NCBI GenBank assembly: GCA_015146655.1
Contig: VKHL01000071.1
Span: forward strand, 81,562-145,561
Source: Ochromonas danica
Lineage: Eukaryota > Sar > Chrysophyceae > Chromulinales > Chromulinaceae
DNA length: 64,000 nt
Direction: 5' to 3'
Notes under the pieces: model-generated
The model's input: only the letters and a program-made list of their open reading frames with translations
Told to the model about the DNA's origin: nothing
The model's database searches: none
In this document: positions 40,951 to 52,427 of the stretch, piece after piece
Layout of the letters: each line of letters begins with the position of its first letter
Position numbering within the stretch: the stretch's first letter is position 1
Translations under genes and position numbers: made by a program

Positions 40951-41619
40951 CGTCGTTGTGCAAGATTGCCATGGGCAGTGCTAATTTGTTAGTTTTTATA
41001 TTCTTGGGTATTAGTCTTTCTCTTGCTAGCTTCTAAATTCTTTTTATGTTTGTTAACAACAATCAACTCGTGATATGGTGTGTTGGATCGTGTTCATCAT
41101 ATTTACAATGACACTCCACCGCATGTAATGTATCCTACCCCGCATGTAATGTGTTGATTCCAAAGGGGAGATATTGGACTCACTTGAATTGGAATACAGA
41201 CTTGTGGAGACCGCTCTAGAGTACTGCAGGGTAGTAGTAAAGTACATACTCTACTAGACATCTTATTGTCATTCTTATTGTCATTCTTATTGTTGTTGTC
41301 TTTCCACTCCAACAAGTCCGGAAGTTGCAGTTGACAGCTCAACCGCTTTGTTTTCCCTCCCTCAGCCACCACGTGTTTCCCATTTGTCCGTTGGCTGCAG
41401 CGGACTTCTTTGAAGTACGACTTATAAACCAAAATAGCAAGGTTCTCTAGCAGGCTTTTGTTGGGTTGAGGTTTGGCCAACGGAATTCATTTTCTTTTCG
41501 ATGGCCGCGTTCGTCTGCCAAGTCAGAAGAACTGCTGCAATTGAGGAATGGAAGTGGAAGACGTCTATTCCATATTCTAATCAACCTTCACAGAAGAAGA
41601 AGTTCTTGTCATCGTCGTC
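40951..41619. other. Intergenic region
   Basis: Contains a repeat of ATTCTTATTGTC (three copies near 41265-41300) and two copies of CCGCATGTAATGT (41119-41131, 41139-41151). Minus-strand open frames here lack ATG starts and look like chance. Confidence 0.6.
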
Positions 41620-42439
41620 ATGGGAGGCTCACCATCTGTTTCAGCTTGTCCTAGTGTGGAAGGGAAGGGTCTTTGTGTTGTGCCATCCCAAGCATCCACT
41701 GTAGCCTACACACAAAGAGAATCCTTCGAGACAATCTTTGCCTATCTCACACCCGTTTATTACACCACTGAACCCTTGCTAGACTTTGAGAAAGAAGTGG
41801 TGGTCAAGACATGGAAGGAAATCATCAATGCTCGTGCTGCAGAGTTTTGGAGAATCAAGAAGGAGAATGCCGATATCCCCTGCAAGACTCCCATTCAATA
41901 CTTTGGCAACCAGTTCTTTATTCGACTCCTCGAAGTCAATCCCACTTGCAAGGGAATGTTCACTGGAGGCACCATGTCGAGAGGGGAAACCTTCGTGAAG
42001 ATGATCTCTTTCATAGTGGACAAGCTGGAGGACGATGATCGTCTGGCAAGGACATTGGAGACTCTAGTGAACTCTCATTGTCGCATGGGAGTGAAGGCAG
42101 TGGAATGTAAGTGGACTACATGGTATTTGCTTTATTCTGTTCACGAGCATGGATGTTGACTTTGTGTTGATTGTGTGTCATACAGTTAGTGTATTCGGGG
42201 ATGTATTGTTCTTCACTCTGAAGAAAGTGCTTGGACCAGAATACACTCCCATCGCCCATGGAGGTTGGGTGAAGGTCTATTCAAAGCTTCTGACAATCAT
42301 GTTGCCAAGGGTGATTGCGATCGAGTACAAGCAAAGAGATCATATTGTGAAGGTGTCTCATGAGCGCCAAGATGTTGTTTTGGGCAAAGCGAAAGGTCGT
42401 GAAGGAGAGGAAGACAAACGCCCAGGTTGCCCAGTGTAG
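41620..42439 (+). CDS. Globin with acylation-type N-terminus
   Basis: Exons 41620-42106 and 42186-42439 join in phase 1 to 246 residues. The central part is a haem globin: helix B/C-like YFGNQFFIRLLEVNPTCKGM, an E helix with ETFVKMISFIVDKL, proximal-His region LVNSHCRMGVKAVEFSVFGD, and GH helices WVKVYSKLLTIMLPRVI. HxxxGV followed by F..FGD is as in neuroglobin, globin X and flavohaemoglobin-type globins. The N-terminus MGGSPSVSACPS fits the N-myristoylation pattern (Gly2, Ser6) and carries a Cys at position 10 for possible palmitoylation, suggesting a membrane-bound globin. The C-terminus is basic and charged. No reductase domain follows. Confidence 0.85.
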
Positions 42440-43069
42440 CTGGAGTGAAAGTGGCATCTCTTGTTGTTTTTGTTGTTTTTTGTTGTTTTAGAGGATATTT
42501 ACCATTTCTATCTTATTTGCAAACAGGCAAACGGTAACCGCAATTCTAAATCCTTGAGTGTTGGTGTTAAGTTATATTGTAGATAATAGAGTATTTTATA
42601 ATTGTGTTGTCCCTATTGATGTAAATTCAACTTATCTCTAACGCTGATTTGGGTGATATTCTCATGTGATCGCATAAATTGGGCCAACCAATTACAATGG
42701 GTCATGTGACTTATCACGCCAGCGTTTTGAGTCTTGTAGTATGCTATAGTCTAGTTGTCTTGTTAAATCATATTGATTGTTTGCATTGATCGCATGCTAT
42801 AGATTGCATAGAAGAGTTTACACAACAAGAACAGTAGTGCGTGAAAATAGAAAGTGGTCACTCAACAGCGATTATCAATCAGTATTTTGTATTCTTAACA
42901 CACTTTACCATTTCTTTAATGTTGTCACAAAGAGCAATGTAGGATTACTAGCTAAGCCTTAAATATGTTCTCAACAACTATTAAAGCACTATTATCACCA
43001 CAACAATCAAACCTTGCCAAGAAACAACAGCCACCACCAAAATAGAACCGGACCCTAACCATTCCGCGG
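42440..43069. other. Intergenic region between convergent genes
   Basis: Starts with a TTGTTGTTTTTGTTG run (42462-42488) in the globin 3' flank and ends in an AC-rich stretch before the EF-hand gene stop. No gene is recognised. Confidence 0.6.
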
Positions 43070-45976
43070 TTAAATAACTGAAGCAAGCTTGAGGAAGTCA
43101 TCTGCTAGGTCGACGAAGGCATCTAACGTGAGCTCTTCGTCTTTGGCCAGACCAGCTGCTTGAAAACCTTCCAGTGCCGCAACTCGACTCAACTCAGACA
43201 GACCCACACCCAAGGTAGTCACCTTCCGAGCAGCAAGTTGAGAGCACATAGTCACCACAAGCAATCCTGATTGGAGAAGTTGCTGCAACTGGTCCAGAGA
43301 GATGAAACCATCGCTATTTGCATCAACAACTGTGAACGCCACCATGAGGCGATCCTCCAAAGGCGCCTTCGCGCACAGCAAAGCCAAGCCAGGGCACAAA
43401 GAGGAAAAGTCTACACCTTCATGCTCTCCTGATTGCCGGCTTGGCGAGGAGAAGGCCGAGAAGAGGCGGTGTGCCAGTTGCAACGACATGTCCAAGTCCT
43501 GCTCCAACACTTGCGCACGTTGGAGATTCTGACCCAACCACTTGCTCCATCCTGGCACACCCAATCGACCTGCATGACAACGTCCTCCAAGCTGATCCAA
43601 GAGATCTTCAGGGCGATAGTTCTCCAATCCTAACAAACACGCTGCAGCGCGAAGTTCGAGCACCACAGAAGAAGGAGGGAAGATCTGGTCATTCAGCAAG
43701 ACTTTCCTTGGATCGTCCTCATCATCTTCACTGTCAGAGAAGGCTTCCAGACGATCCTCTGACTCTTCTTCATCATTTGTTCTTCCTTCTTCACCGGTCA
43801 TAATAGGCTGTGTTTGTTTGCGCTGGAAGCTGACCCTCTCGAGGTGATCCAAGAGATGTGACAACACTTTCTCAAACTCTTTTCTTGACCATCCAATCTC
43901 TTGAGCACTGTCTGCACGTCCTTCAAAGCAGACTTCCAACCAATAGGCTGTAGCCTCTTCCTCTGCACGTGGAAGGTATTGATCGACAGTCTCCCAAGGG
44001 TGCAGCGAGAAAACGACTTGAAAGAGTAACAAGATCACACTGTGAAGTGCACGATCACGATATCGGCCATTACTCAAGGGCACTTGGCTAGCTATGAGGT
44101 CAGTGATCACCTTAACTCGACTTTGTCCGACAAGGAAGAGTTGCAAAGCGATGGATGCTCTTTCAACAGAGAGCTCACCAGCTTGTGTAGGATCCAACGT
44201 TGTCAACAGACGATCGAGGATGAAGTCAACAATACCTCGCTGCAACACAGAGCTGACCACATAATGTCTCCCGACTAGACGCAATAGGGCGCGGGAGAGT
44301 GTAAGGGGCTTGACCAGATGGTTCTTGTTGCCCAAGGCTCGCAGGAAAGAGACGAGATCCTTGGGCGAACAACCACCTAGTGACAATAGCGCTTCACGAG
44401 CTTCAGAGAGAGTTAATGGAGCGCCTCGATAAGCAACAAAGAGAGAGGCAATTTGGTCATCTTCCAACGCTCCAGCAGCAGCTGCCGCAGCAGCTTGTGG
44501 GGGATCAAATGGACCTGGAGACTCTGGCGGACCTTGTCCATGAGACACAGCAGCCATCCTTCTGTCCAAGTCCATGGAAGAAGAAGAGTCGAGGCTGTTG
44601 AACCATTCAACCATCACTCCCTTGGTGATAGAAAGCATGTTCAGCATGAGGCGTACACCACCAATTAGTTGTGCAATGTAGCCTTCTTCTTCTCTGTCTC
44701 CGCTGTTGCTGCTGCTATCGCGGTCAATTGCCACTTTGATGTATATCGCTTGAGCCAAGTCCTCTGCCTCACAACCACTGGCCGTAGCCAGCGAAGGATT
44801 GAAGTAAAAGATGACTCGAGCAATCATCAAGAGGTCCGAATGTAAAGCCACGGTCTCGTCATTACCAAGTGCTCGCAGCGCTAAGACTTCTCTGGGAGCC
44901 AAGACAGTCAAGAGACTCAAGAGGTAGAGCAGAGGGCAGGGGCGACGAAGCACTTCCCATCGCCTCGCTTGACTGCCTTCAACAAACTCCGAGGAAGCCA
45001 AGCCTAACAACTCCAAGAGCATCAAGAAGACATCTTCCTTCCAGATGGTATCTGCTGCTCCATCATCTTCTTCTTCCTGCCACAAGGAAGACAGCCAAGC
45101 CACAACCTCATCGTGAGAGAGAAGGATGGAGTCTTTTCTGTTTAAGACCTTCTTAGCCAAGGTAACGACAGACTTCTTAGTGAGGTGAAGTCGCTCTCGA
45201 CAAGCAGTGAAGAAAGCAGAAAGCTTGGAATCATCATAACAAGCTCGAAGATCCAATCGACCTCTTGACTTGCTTCGCTTGAGTCGACTGGCAGTAGAAG
45301 AAGGGGAAGAAGAGACGTCTAGACTCTTCTGCAAGACCCAAGTCATAGCAGTGTAGAAGAGTTCTCTAAGAGGATCGAAGTCTGTGGTGGAGAGGTACCA
45401 AGCAGAGAAGTCCTCATAGTCCATGTGCTGCAGCTGGTGATGATGATGAGTGGGGTCTTTCTCCAAGACTGCCTGGAAGCATCTCCTAGCTGTCTTTTGA
45501 GCAAGTGTCTGAGAGTCAAGAGCAGCTCCATCGAGGACGAAGGCCAGGCCTGGATGACTTGCGAGGAGGTGATCGAAAGCTGCCCGCGATACTTCCACGA
45601 ACTCTTCCTCGTCTACCATGTGGTCCCCTGCCAAGTCCAGCACTTGGAAGATCATCTGACTCTGCTCTTCCTTCCTCTTGACCAAGGAGGAGGAGGAGGA
45701 GAGGTCTGTGGGGCGCAGGGTGGCTGGAGAGGAAGCATCGCGGCTGACAGCCAAGATTTTCCCTCCCACTAACTGACTGGGCAGTCTCCATAGGAAGGAG
45801 AAAGGATAGTATATACCATGGTCGTCAACGAAGCCTACGGTCTGAGTCACTTCTGGGAAGGTGGTCTGGTAGAGAGTGACCACTTCCTCCGACGAGATCT
45901 CGTCATACAGACACAGAACACGGAACTTACCCGTTGATGGCTCCACAATTTGAACAAAATAAGTCTGAGAGCTCAT
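43070..45976 (-). CDS. EF-hand protein of unknown function
   Basis: A long single-exon frame. ATG 45976 (MSSQTYFVQIVEPSTGKFRV) gives 968 residues; the open codons upstream have no ATG. An EF-hand loop near residue 115 reads DLAGDHMVDEEE, with Asp/Ala/Asp then Asp and Glu at 12. A C-terminal one, VVDANSDGFISLDQ, has Gln at position 12, so calcium affinity is doubtful. Much of the rest is helical and Leu-rich, with an acidic stretch (NDEEESEDRLEAFSDSEDDEDD). I recognise no named family. An exact TTAAGTTAAC lies 125 bp upstream. It is followed on the same strand, upstream, by the penicillin-amidase relative. Confidence 0.75.
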   Translation of the reverse strand: MSSQTYFVQIVEPSTGKFRVLCLYDEISSEEVVTLYQTTFPEVTQTVGFVDDHGIYYPFSFLWRLPSQLVGGKILAVSRDASSPATLRPTDLSSSSSLVKRKEEQSQMIFQVLDLAGDHMVDEEEFVEVSRAAFDHLLASHPGLAFVLDGAALDSQTLAQKTARRCFQAVLEKDPTHHHHQLQHMDYEDFSAWYLSTTDFDPLRELFYTAMTWVLQKSLDVSSSPSSTASRLKRSKSRGRLDLRACYDDSKLSAFFTACRERLHLTKKSVVTLAKKVLNRKDSILLSHDEVVAWLSSLWQEEEDDGAADTIWKEDVFLMLLELLGLASSEFVEGSQARRWEVLRRPCPLLYLLSLLTVLAPREVLALRALGNDETVALHSDLLMIARVIFYFNPSLATASGCEAEDLAQAIYIKVAIDRDSSSNSGDREEEGYIAQLIGGVRLMLNMLSITKGVMVEWFNSLDSSSSMDLDRRMAAVSHGQGPPESPGPFDPPQAAAAAAAGALEDDQIASLFVAYRGAPLTLSEAREALLSLGGCSPKDLVSFLRALGNKNHLVKPLTLSRALLRLVGRHYVVSSVLQRGIVDFILDRLLTTLDPTQAGELSVERASIALQLFLVGQSRVKVITDLIASQVPLSNGRYRDRALHSVILLLFQVVFSLHPWETVDQYLPRAEEEATAYWLEVCFEGRADSAQEIGWSRKEFEKVLSHLLDHLERVSFQRKQTQPIMTGEEGRTNDEEESEDRLEAFSDSEDDEDDPRKVLLNDQIFPPSSVVLELRAAACLLGLENYRPEDLLDQLGGRCHAGRLGVPGWSKWLGQNLQRAQVLEQDLDMSLQLAHRLFSAFSSPSRQSGEHEGVDFSSLCPGLALLCAKAPLEDRLMVAFTVVDANSDGFISLDQLQQLLQSGLLVVTMCSQLAARKVTTLGVGLSELSRVAALEGFQAAGLAKDEELTLDAFVDLADDFLKLASVI

Positions 45977-46399
45977 CTCGTTCTCACTGGCCACGAAGTG
46001 GATTTGATTCGCTGAGACAGTAAGTAATTGAAGGGTAAAGTAAATAGTCTTCACAGTAATTCAATTCCTTCTCGCCTGCTGCTTCCCCCACTGTCTCTTA
46101 TTAAGTTAACACTCCACCCATCAACTGTAACAATGACGACAGAATGAATAATAAACCCGACAACAGTCATGGTCATAGTTACACCAAAGGAAAGGGGATA
46201 GTTACTGGATTCACATTGTCATTCTCATACACGGGATTTGCAATCGAGTTCTAATCAACAGGCACTGCTTGATTCCATGGCATTCCATGGAATTCCCATA
46301 ACAAGTTAAGCAATCCACAGAGACAGTGTGATGAAGGAAAGCTACAAGAAAGATGGTGGAATACTTCACAATATTAGGAAGATCTAATATTCAAGACAC
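45977..46399. other. Intergenic region with TTAAGTTAAC
   Basis: Promoter side of the EF-hand gene, with the exact decamer at 46101-46110. An ATTCCATGGCATTCCATGGAAT palindromic pair lies near 46274-46298. Confidence 0.6.
46101..46110. promoter_or_regulatory. TTAAGTTAAC decamer upstream of EF-hand gene
   Basis: Same decamer as before ATG8 D, F, G and ATG3, here 125 bp before the start codon of the EF-hand gene. Confidence 0.5.
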
Positions 46400-49186
46400 T
46401 CACAACTCTTTCTTGGTAGCAGTCCTGGAAGACGAAGAAGACGATAAGCGAGACAGTCTATCCATGAGAGATCTCAACGGCTGATTGTATTCTTCTAGCA
46501 TGCGAAACAGAAGAGTTGGTCGTCTACTACCCTTAGACTGTAAGCCTGGTCCCTCAGCTTGCACGGATTCAATGCGCTTATTGGCCATCTCTACGAGGAG
46601 TCGGAAAGCTGGTCGCAGACAATGTCTGTCCACCTCCAGCGAACCGCGAGACAGCAGCTCATGACCCAAAGGCCCGCCCACGTAGTCTGTCTTGTGAACA
46701 CTATCCAGTCCTCCCGCGCCCTCCTCGGGGCCTTTGTTTAGAACAGCATCTTGCAAGGGGGCAATGGGAGTGAGAGCGTGCGGGTAAGTCACACTGTGCA
46801 CTTGACCCCACCACCACCACTTCAACTCTTCATCATCCACCACGTCTTCCTCCTCCTTGGCCTGTGTCTTCTGGCTTGATCGCATAAACAATGAAAGATA
46901 AGATGGTGGAGGAGAAGCAAAGATGTTCTCTTTGAATGTGCCAGACAGCCAAGTCATCGTGGAGGCCAAGGCTTTCAACAAGAGAGGAAGAGGTACAAGA
47001 CCATCGTTAAGGAGGTGCTGCAATCCTCGAATACGAGGGTCTGCCATTGTCAGCCGAGGCAAGGCAGTGAGGTTGCGTCGACTAAAGTGGTCAGCATAGT
47101 AACCATCAAACAGAGTGTCCAGCGTTGTGTTCAGCTCCAACATAGACAGCGTGGACGGGAGCTGGTCTACAGAGTAAAGATGTTGTAGCAATCCTGCTCT
47201 CACACCTTCTAGCAACGATGGAACAAATGATCGGGCTTTATAACGACCATCAAACGATCGCAACGCCTTCTTCACCACCTCGACACGGCTTTGCAGGGCA
47301 GGACGTAGCAGATGGTTCAAATCAGATACTGCACCTTCTGACTCAAGAGCTGACAGAAGGTGTTGTGCTAGTGCATAGCCCGAGGGAGAGAACGTGTCCG
47401 AGAGGACAGACCGCACGTCCTCCAGAGAGACTTTCTTCTCCATTGCCTCCTCCCTAGACAGAGACAGCAGTCGACAAAGACCTGAAGCTCGGCAGCTCTC
47501 TAAGTTTCGATGCTCTTGCAGTGATGCCATCGTTTCCATGTTTCCGGCTATGATAATCTGTGGTGCGGAGGAGGATTTGCTGGGTGGTAGGAGGGTGACG
47601 GGCTGTCGGCGAGGAATGGCTTGCATGCCCTGCACTTCCTCCTGCACGATGTCTTTCAAGGATGGCGATATTTCTCCAATGCGCCCATTTTCAAGGGCAT
47701 AAATGATGCGATAGGGCAGGCCTGCCATCTCCGAGAGATCCGTTAGAACGGTCATCAAGTCTCCCACTTCTTCATGGACAAAATGCAGCTGAAGCAATGG
47801 TTGCAACGAGAGGCGCTGTTTGAAGAACGAACTACAAAGCACTATCTTTGCGTCCACTTCTTCAGGCAGAGCTCGGAAAAGATATTTTGTAGGCAAGATA
47901 TTTTGAATTTGCACTCCACAAGCCTGTCGCACCACTTCAACCCGCACAGCCTCAGCGACTCCGTAGACAAAGATCTCCTCCTCCTTCACCTCCTCAGGTG
48001 GAGAGTGAACGAACGAGGTAGACGTTGATGAATAGTAAAGCTGCTCATCAGGTCCTTGGGCATGAGCTAGCATAGACCACGCCACCGCCGCAGAGCGACC
48101 AGACAGCACAAGAGGTACTCCTGGAAAACTCACACCACATGCTCTCATTCTGCCCTCATCGGAACCTTCCTCTTCTCCACTTGAATAGAGGCAATTTCGA
48201 TACCAAAACCCTTGATGGTGAGTCTGCATAAGAAAGGCATCAGATTAGTCAACGGACCTGGTCAGAATAGATAGCAGCAATTGCCATACCGTAGAGATAT
48301 ATAGCTGAGCTAAGATAGCACTACCTGTGGCAGAAGAATTGCCATCAAGAGCGATCGCCCAACCTCCTAAAGCACCCAACAAGGTGTGGCCATTCACTTC
48401 TTGATGGACTGTAAGGCGTGAAGAGGATGCGAAGAGTTTCGCGAGAGAAGCACCCGTTAATTCATCCGTCTTCTTCACAAGAAACTCCATCAAGTCATCC
48501 TCCCAACCTCTACTTTGTTCATAGAGCAGAAGACGAAGTACAGCGAGGGAGTGCTGGGGCTGCCAGGGCTGCAAGGACTGCAAAGTGTGTGGCCCTAATC
48601 CCTCAGTGAGATCGAAGTCCTCAGGCATTGTCACACGTGGTTCTCGAGTGAGATAGTTGTTAATCCCTTGGCTGTAGCACTCGAGCAGATGACGTGACGA
48701 GGCAGGCAAGTGGTCGAGATCGTGCTGGGCGAGGTCAGGCAGGTCCAGTGTCCTCACGAGGCGATCCAAGGAGAGTGTCTTATTACCAAAGATCTCAGAC
48801 AGTCTTCCATAGGCAGCACGTCGATAGACCTCCATCTGATAGCTTCTCTCCATGGCATGGAGGTATCCTTGTTCTTGCACCGCACCACACACTGTGTGGC
48901 CACGAATGACCGCAAATCCCTCGCCATTCACATCCACTGCCTTCCTAGCTGGCGACCACCATGTCTTTGCAAGGTCGATCGTCTCGAAGAAGCCTTTCAA
49001 AGTAGGCAGCAGGACGAGATGTCTCAGCTGGGTGCGGGTCCAGGAATAGGAAACAAAGAGGGAAAAGAGAAAGATGGGATAGACCATGGCACTCAAGATC
49101 TTAGGCCAGATCGGCTTGACCTTCTTGGGCTTGTAGATGATAGTGACCTTTCCTAAGCCATGTGCACCAGCCACTGTCTTTCTCAT
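46400..49186 (-). CDS. Penicillin-amidase family protein lacking the nucleophile
   Basis: Exons 49186-48290 and 48223-46400 join in phase 0 to 906 residues. ATG 49186 precedes a TM helix (ILSAMVYPIFLFSLFVSYSW), so the bulk is likely lumenal or extracellular. Family features are GYLHAMERSYQMEVYRRAAYGRLSEIFG, the A/B junction region LLGALGGWAIALDGNSSATG, and GVSFPGVPLVLSGRSAAVAW. In active N-terminal-nucleophile hydrolases the junction has SN(N)W with the catalytic Ser; here it is LGGW, so self-cleavage and amidase activity are not expected. The C-terminus is SRTATKKEL, which resembles a KDEL-type ER retrieval signal. It is probably a pseudoenzyme. Confidence 0.8.
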
Positions 49187-49543
49187 TTCAAACTCAACAG
49201 AAAGAGAATGAGGCAATCTGGCCTGAGTATCTGAAGATTTAGTGATTTGGCTATCTGGAAAATTAGGGGTTAGTCTAGCTGGGATGGGTGGGTTGTGTCT
49301 ACAACGGAAGTGTTACTATAGTATGAACTACTATCATACAATGTTGAAAGAGGATAGGTGTATCAGCATGTACATCCTATCCTTGCCTTTACAACAACAG
49401 CTTTCGTGCCCACCCACACCTTTGCTTAATCTGTGACGACACTAACCAGCCACATAGCTACACTGTGGTTCCGGAGTTAGGGCACCCATCCAAAGAAATG
49501 CAAGCCATAAACGATAGCATCCAGGAAGGACCAGCCCACCTTT
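49187..49543. other. Intergenic region
   Basis: Upstream of the amidase-like gene and 3' of the THP3-like gene. No ORF or repeat of note. Confidence 0.6.
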
Positions 49544-52062
49544 TCAAAGCAATAATTTAATCTCTCCCAGTGCTTCAGCAAGAGGCCGTAGAACAGTTGT
49601 CTTAGTGTCCCACAGCAATTCCCCATTCTCCACCACAAGCTGACAGCCTGCCTTGTAGAGAAACTGCAAACCTGCAAATAAGTGTGATTGGAGCAGACGC
49701 TGATGAGCCTCACTGTGGTCTCCATGATGAGCTCGAGACACAGAATGTCCTATTTGCTCCTGCACCTGCTCCTCCGCTCCTTTCTTCTTTTGCTTCTTCT
49801 CCTTCTTCTTGCGCTTCTTCTTGCCCTTCTCCTCCAATGCATTCTCTGTCTCCTTCCCTTGTTCTTTCTTCTTCGCCTCAGCTTCTTCTTTGATAGCATC
49901 TGTATGAGAAATGACTAACCGAAGCAGTGATTGGTAATCTTGTTGTTTCTCGTCATGCTCATCATGCAAATCAAATCCCAGTTCCTGCAACACAAATAAT
50001 GCGGAGACATTCGGCTTGAACCCTTTGACCATCTGCTGCAAAGCCTTGAGTCGCAAGCTCGGGATCATGAGATCGACGAGACAGTAGCCCATATGTGGTG
50101 TAGAGCGGTGCAGCTGGAAGAAGACGTGATAGTTGCCAGATGCCACTGCACGGTGAAGTGATAAAGCGTGATGGACTGCGCTGTCATCACGTGCTGCTGT
50201 TGTCAGTGTACGATAAAGAAAGATCATGTCACTACTACCCGCTGAAGAATTGACACTATCCTGTAGGTAGACATAGTAAAGAATGCGATAGGCAAGGAAC
50301 TCCATCTCACAACCTCGATAACCGAGTGCATAGAGCTGCTTCAGTTGTGTTTGACATTGATTATACTCATTAAGATCATCGCTCTCGAGAGCGACCCGTG
50401 CATGCGTTTCATAGACTAAAACAGAGAAATCTGGCAAAGATCAATAACAACGGTTAGTTTGGGAATGTTAGCTATTGAAACATGATGATCAAGATATGGC
50501 TTACCATTTTCTATATGCTGTACTGTGAGATCTTGACGAATGGATTTCAATTGGGAACACATATAGAGGTAGTCCACTTCGTCACTTTCCCATCGATGCA
50601 AGATGAACTCCAAAGCCTTGCGTAGTACTGACTCAGGCCGTACCGCGCTGGGGAGTGGCGCCGAAGTAAGACGAAAGTAGTCCTTCTCAAGCTTCTGACA
50701 TGTGCCCACCACGCGCAGACTATCCAGATCCATGCCTACCTCACCGTGACTATTATGGCTCCCAGAGCTGCTGTGGTTGTTGAGACGAGATCGCTTCTCA
50801 TGGTAGCTAACTTCTTCTTCCGTCCCTCCTTCATCCTCTTGCTGGAAGCGGAAAGCTCGCCTCTGTCGCATCTGAAAGTCATCTGGTGTGTCCAAACTGC
50901 TCCCTTGTAGCCTTCTTTTCGCACTGCTTGTGTCCTTCTTTTCGATTAAAGAGAAAGTCGACACGCTTGGAATATTGCTAGGAAGCTCATCATCGAATCG
51001 GCTCTTGCGTTTCCTATTTGAAGCAGAAGCATCATTCGCACCTGCTGGACTCGTAAGGCTTGACTGTGCATTTGGTGTGCCTTCCTGAGGGCGGGTATCA
51101 ATCTGCAGACTGACGGGTCGCACAGGTGGCGGCGCACTTCGAGGCATAGCAAGGGCAGGCTCCAATTCCCATTTGTGTACATGTAACCTACCTTCTGCTG
51201 TCACACGCGATACAATCTTCTGCAACTCCTTGGAGACATAGTCTCGTTCAGCATCACTTGTACATGTTGCAAATGATCTTTTGACAAATTCCCGCAGACT
51301 GGCTGGTTGTTGTGCAGGTTGATTGGATTTGACGCTCGCGTTGGCATTGTTGGCATTAGTAACAGAGGTAGAAGACGAGAGAGGCATTGAAGAAGTTGAA
51401 GTAAATCTGCTTGGGTTGGGCTTCTTTGGTAGCGTGGCAGTCAAAGCATTGACGCCACCACCTATCCCTGCACCGATTGATCCATAAGCAGCAGCTGTGT
51501 TCCAAAGAGTAGTAGCACCTGCGGATTGAGCAGAGGAGGTGAGAGTGTTGGCGGCTGTTGCCTGCAGGTTCGGAGTCATCAATGCTGCCTTGTAGCTATT
51601 CACTGGAGCAGTAGTAGCTGCTGTAGTGACACTGGAAACAGAAAGAAGGCATGGTTAGTGAGGGAAAAGGTAAAGAAAAGAGAGAGAGAGAAGTGCCCAC
51701 CTGGAGGAGGCGGTGGTGGCAGAGGAGGAGAAGGCGGTGGGGAAGGAGTAGTACTGTTGGTAGTACTGCAAATAGATGGGATCCATTTTCGCTAGAGGGG
51801 TGGAGTAACCAGATACACCACTCATCGAGCTTGTGGTAGTAGCTGCTGTAGCGGCTGGGGTAGTGGAGGTGACACCCGCTGCTGTGAGGGCAGAGGTCAT
51901 CCACGGCTGCTGCTGTTGTTGTTGACTGACTCCCCCAGACAGACCCGCACTTTGAGCATATCCAGGAGGAAGTGGCATAGTAGGACCTGACTTTAACGTT
52001 GGTATCGCATTTTCTATCACACTCTTACACCAGTGACTGGCGGAATTGTTTGGGTTGGCCAT
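49544..52062 (-). CDS. THP3/LENG8-like SAC3-GANP domain protein
   Basis: Exons 52062-51701, 51631-50505 and 50430-49544 join in phases 2 and 1 to 791 residues. The N-terminal half is low in complexity (Gln, Ser, Thr, Ala, Pro) with a basic stretch NRKRKSRFDDELP. The SAC3/GANP core begins VVGTCQKLEKDYFRLTSAPL and continues with PSAVRPESVLRKALEFI, QLKSIRQDLTVQHIEN and FSVLVYETHARVALESDDLN, then NQCQTQLKQLYALG and FLAYRILYYVYLQD. This run is the LENG8/THP3 signature rather than that of SAC3 itself. Yeast THP3 acts with CSN12 in mRNA processing and transcription-coupled export. A basic Lys-rich segment (KGKKKRKKKEKKQKKKGAEE) lies near the C-terminus. Confidence 0.9.
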
Positions 52063-52427
52063 GATTTCGATCAGCCGATGTCTTTGTTGTCATCATGCCA
52101 TGAACAAGCGACTTGCCTTTTCGGATTTCAGAATATTAGAACTTCCGGGTTTTCGTGTGCCTTTCATAACTTTCAGCCGAAATAGCGTTAATTTGTGCCA
52201 CTTATGCTGCTAAACTGCTGCACTGCAAATACAAACCAACAACAGCAACAACACATAAGCGGCAAGGAAGAAATCACCGCAATAATCTTTTAGTGAATTC
52301 TGTTAGCAACACATGCTACCAATAACGAAACCTGTTAAGCCATGCGAAGGGCTATAGATTGTGCTTCATTTACAAGCATAACACAACTTTTCTCTCTCAA
52401 ATCTACTGAAGCATACACGCTTCGAAT
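52063..52427. other. Intergenic region
   Basis: Promoter side of the THP3-like gene. No decamer, repeat or coding region recognised. Confidence 0.6.

Noticed and set aside
41103-41480. 125-codon minus-strand open frame
   Set aside because: No ATG start, Asn/Asp runs from a simple repeat and no domain; treated as chance.
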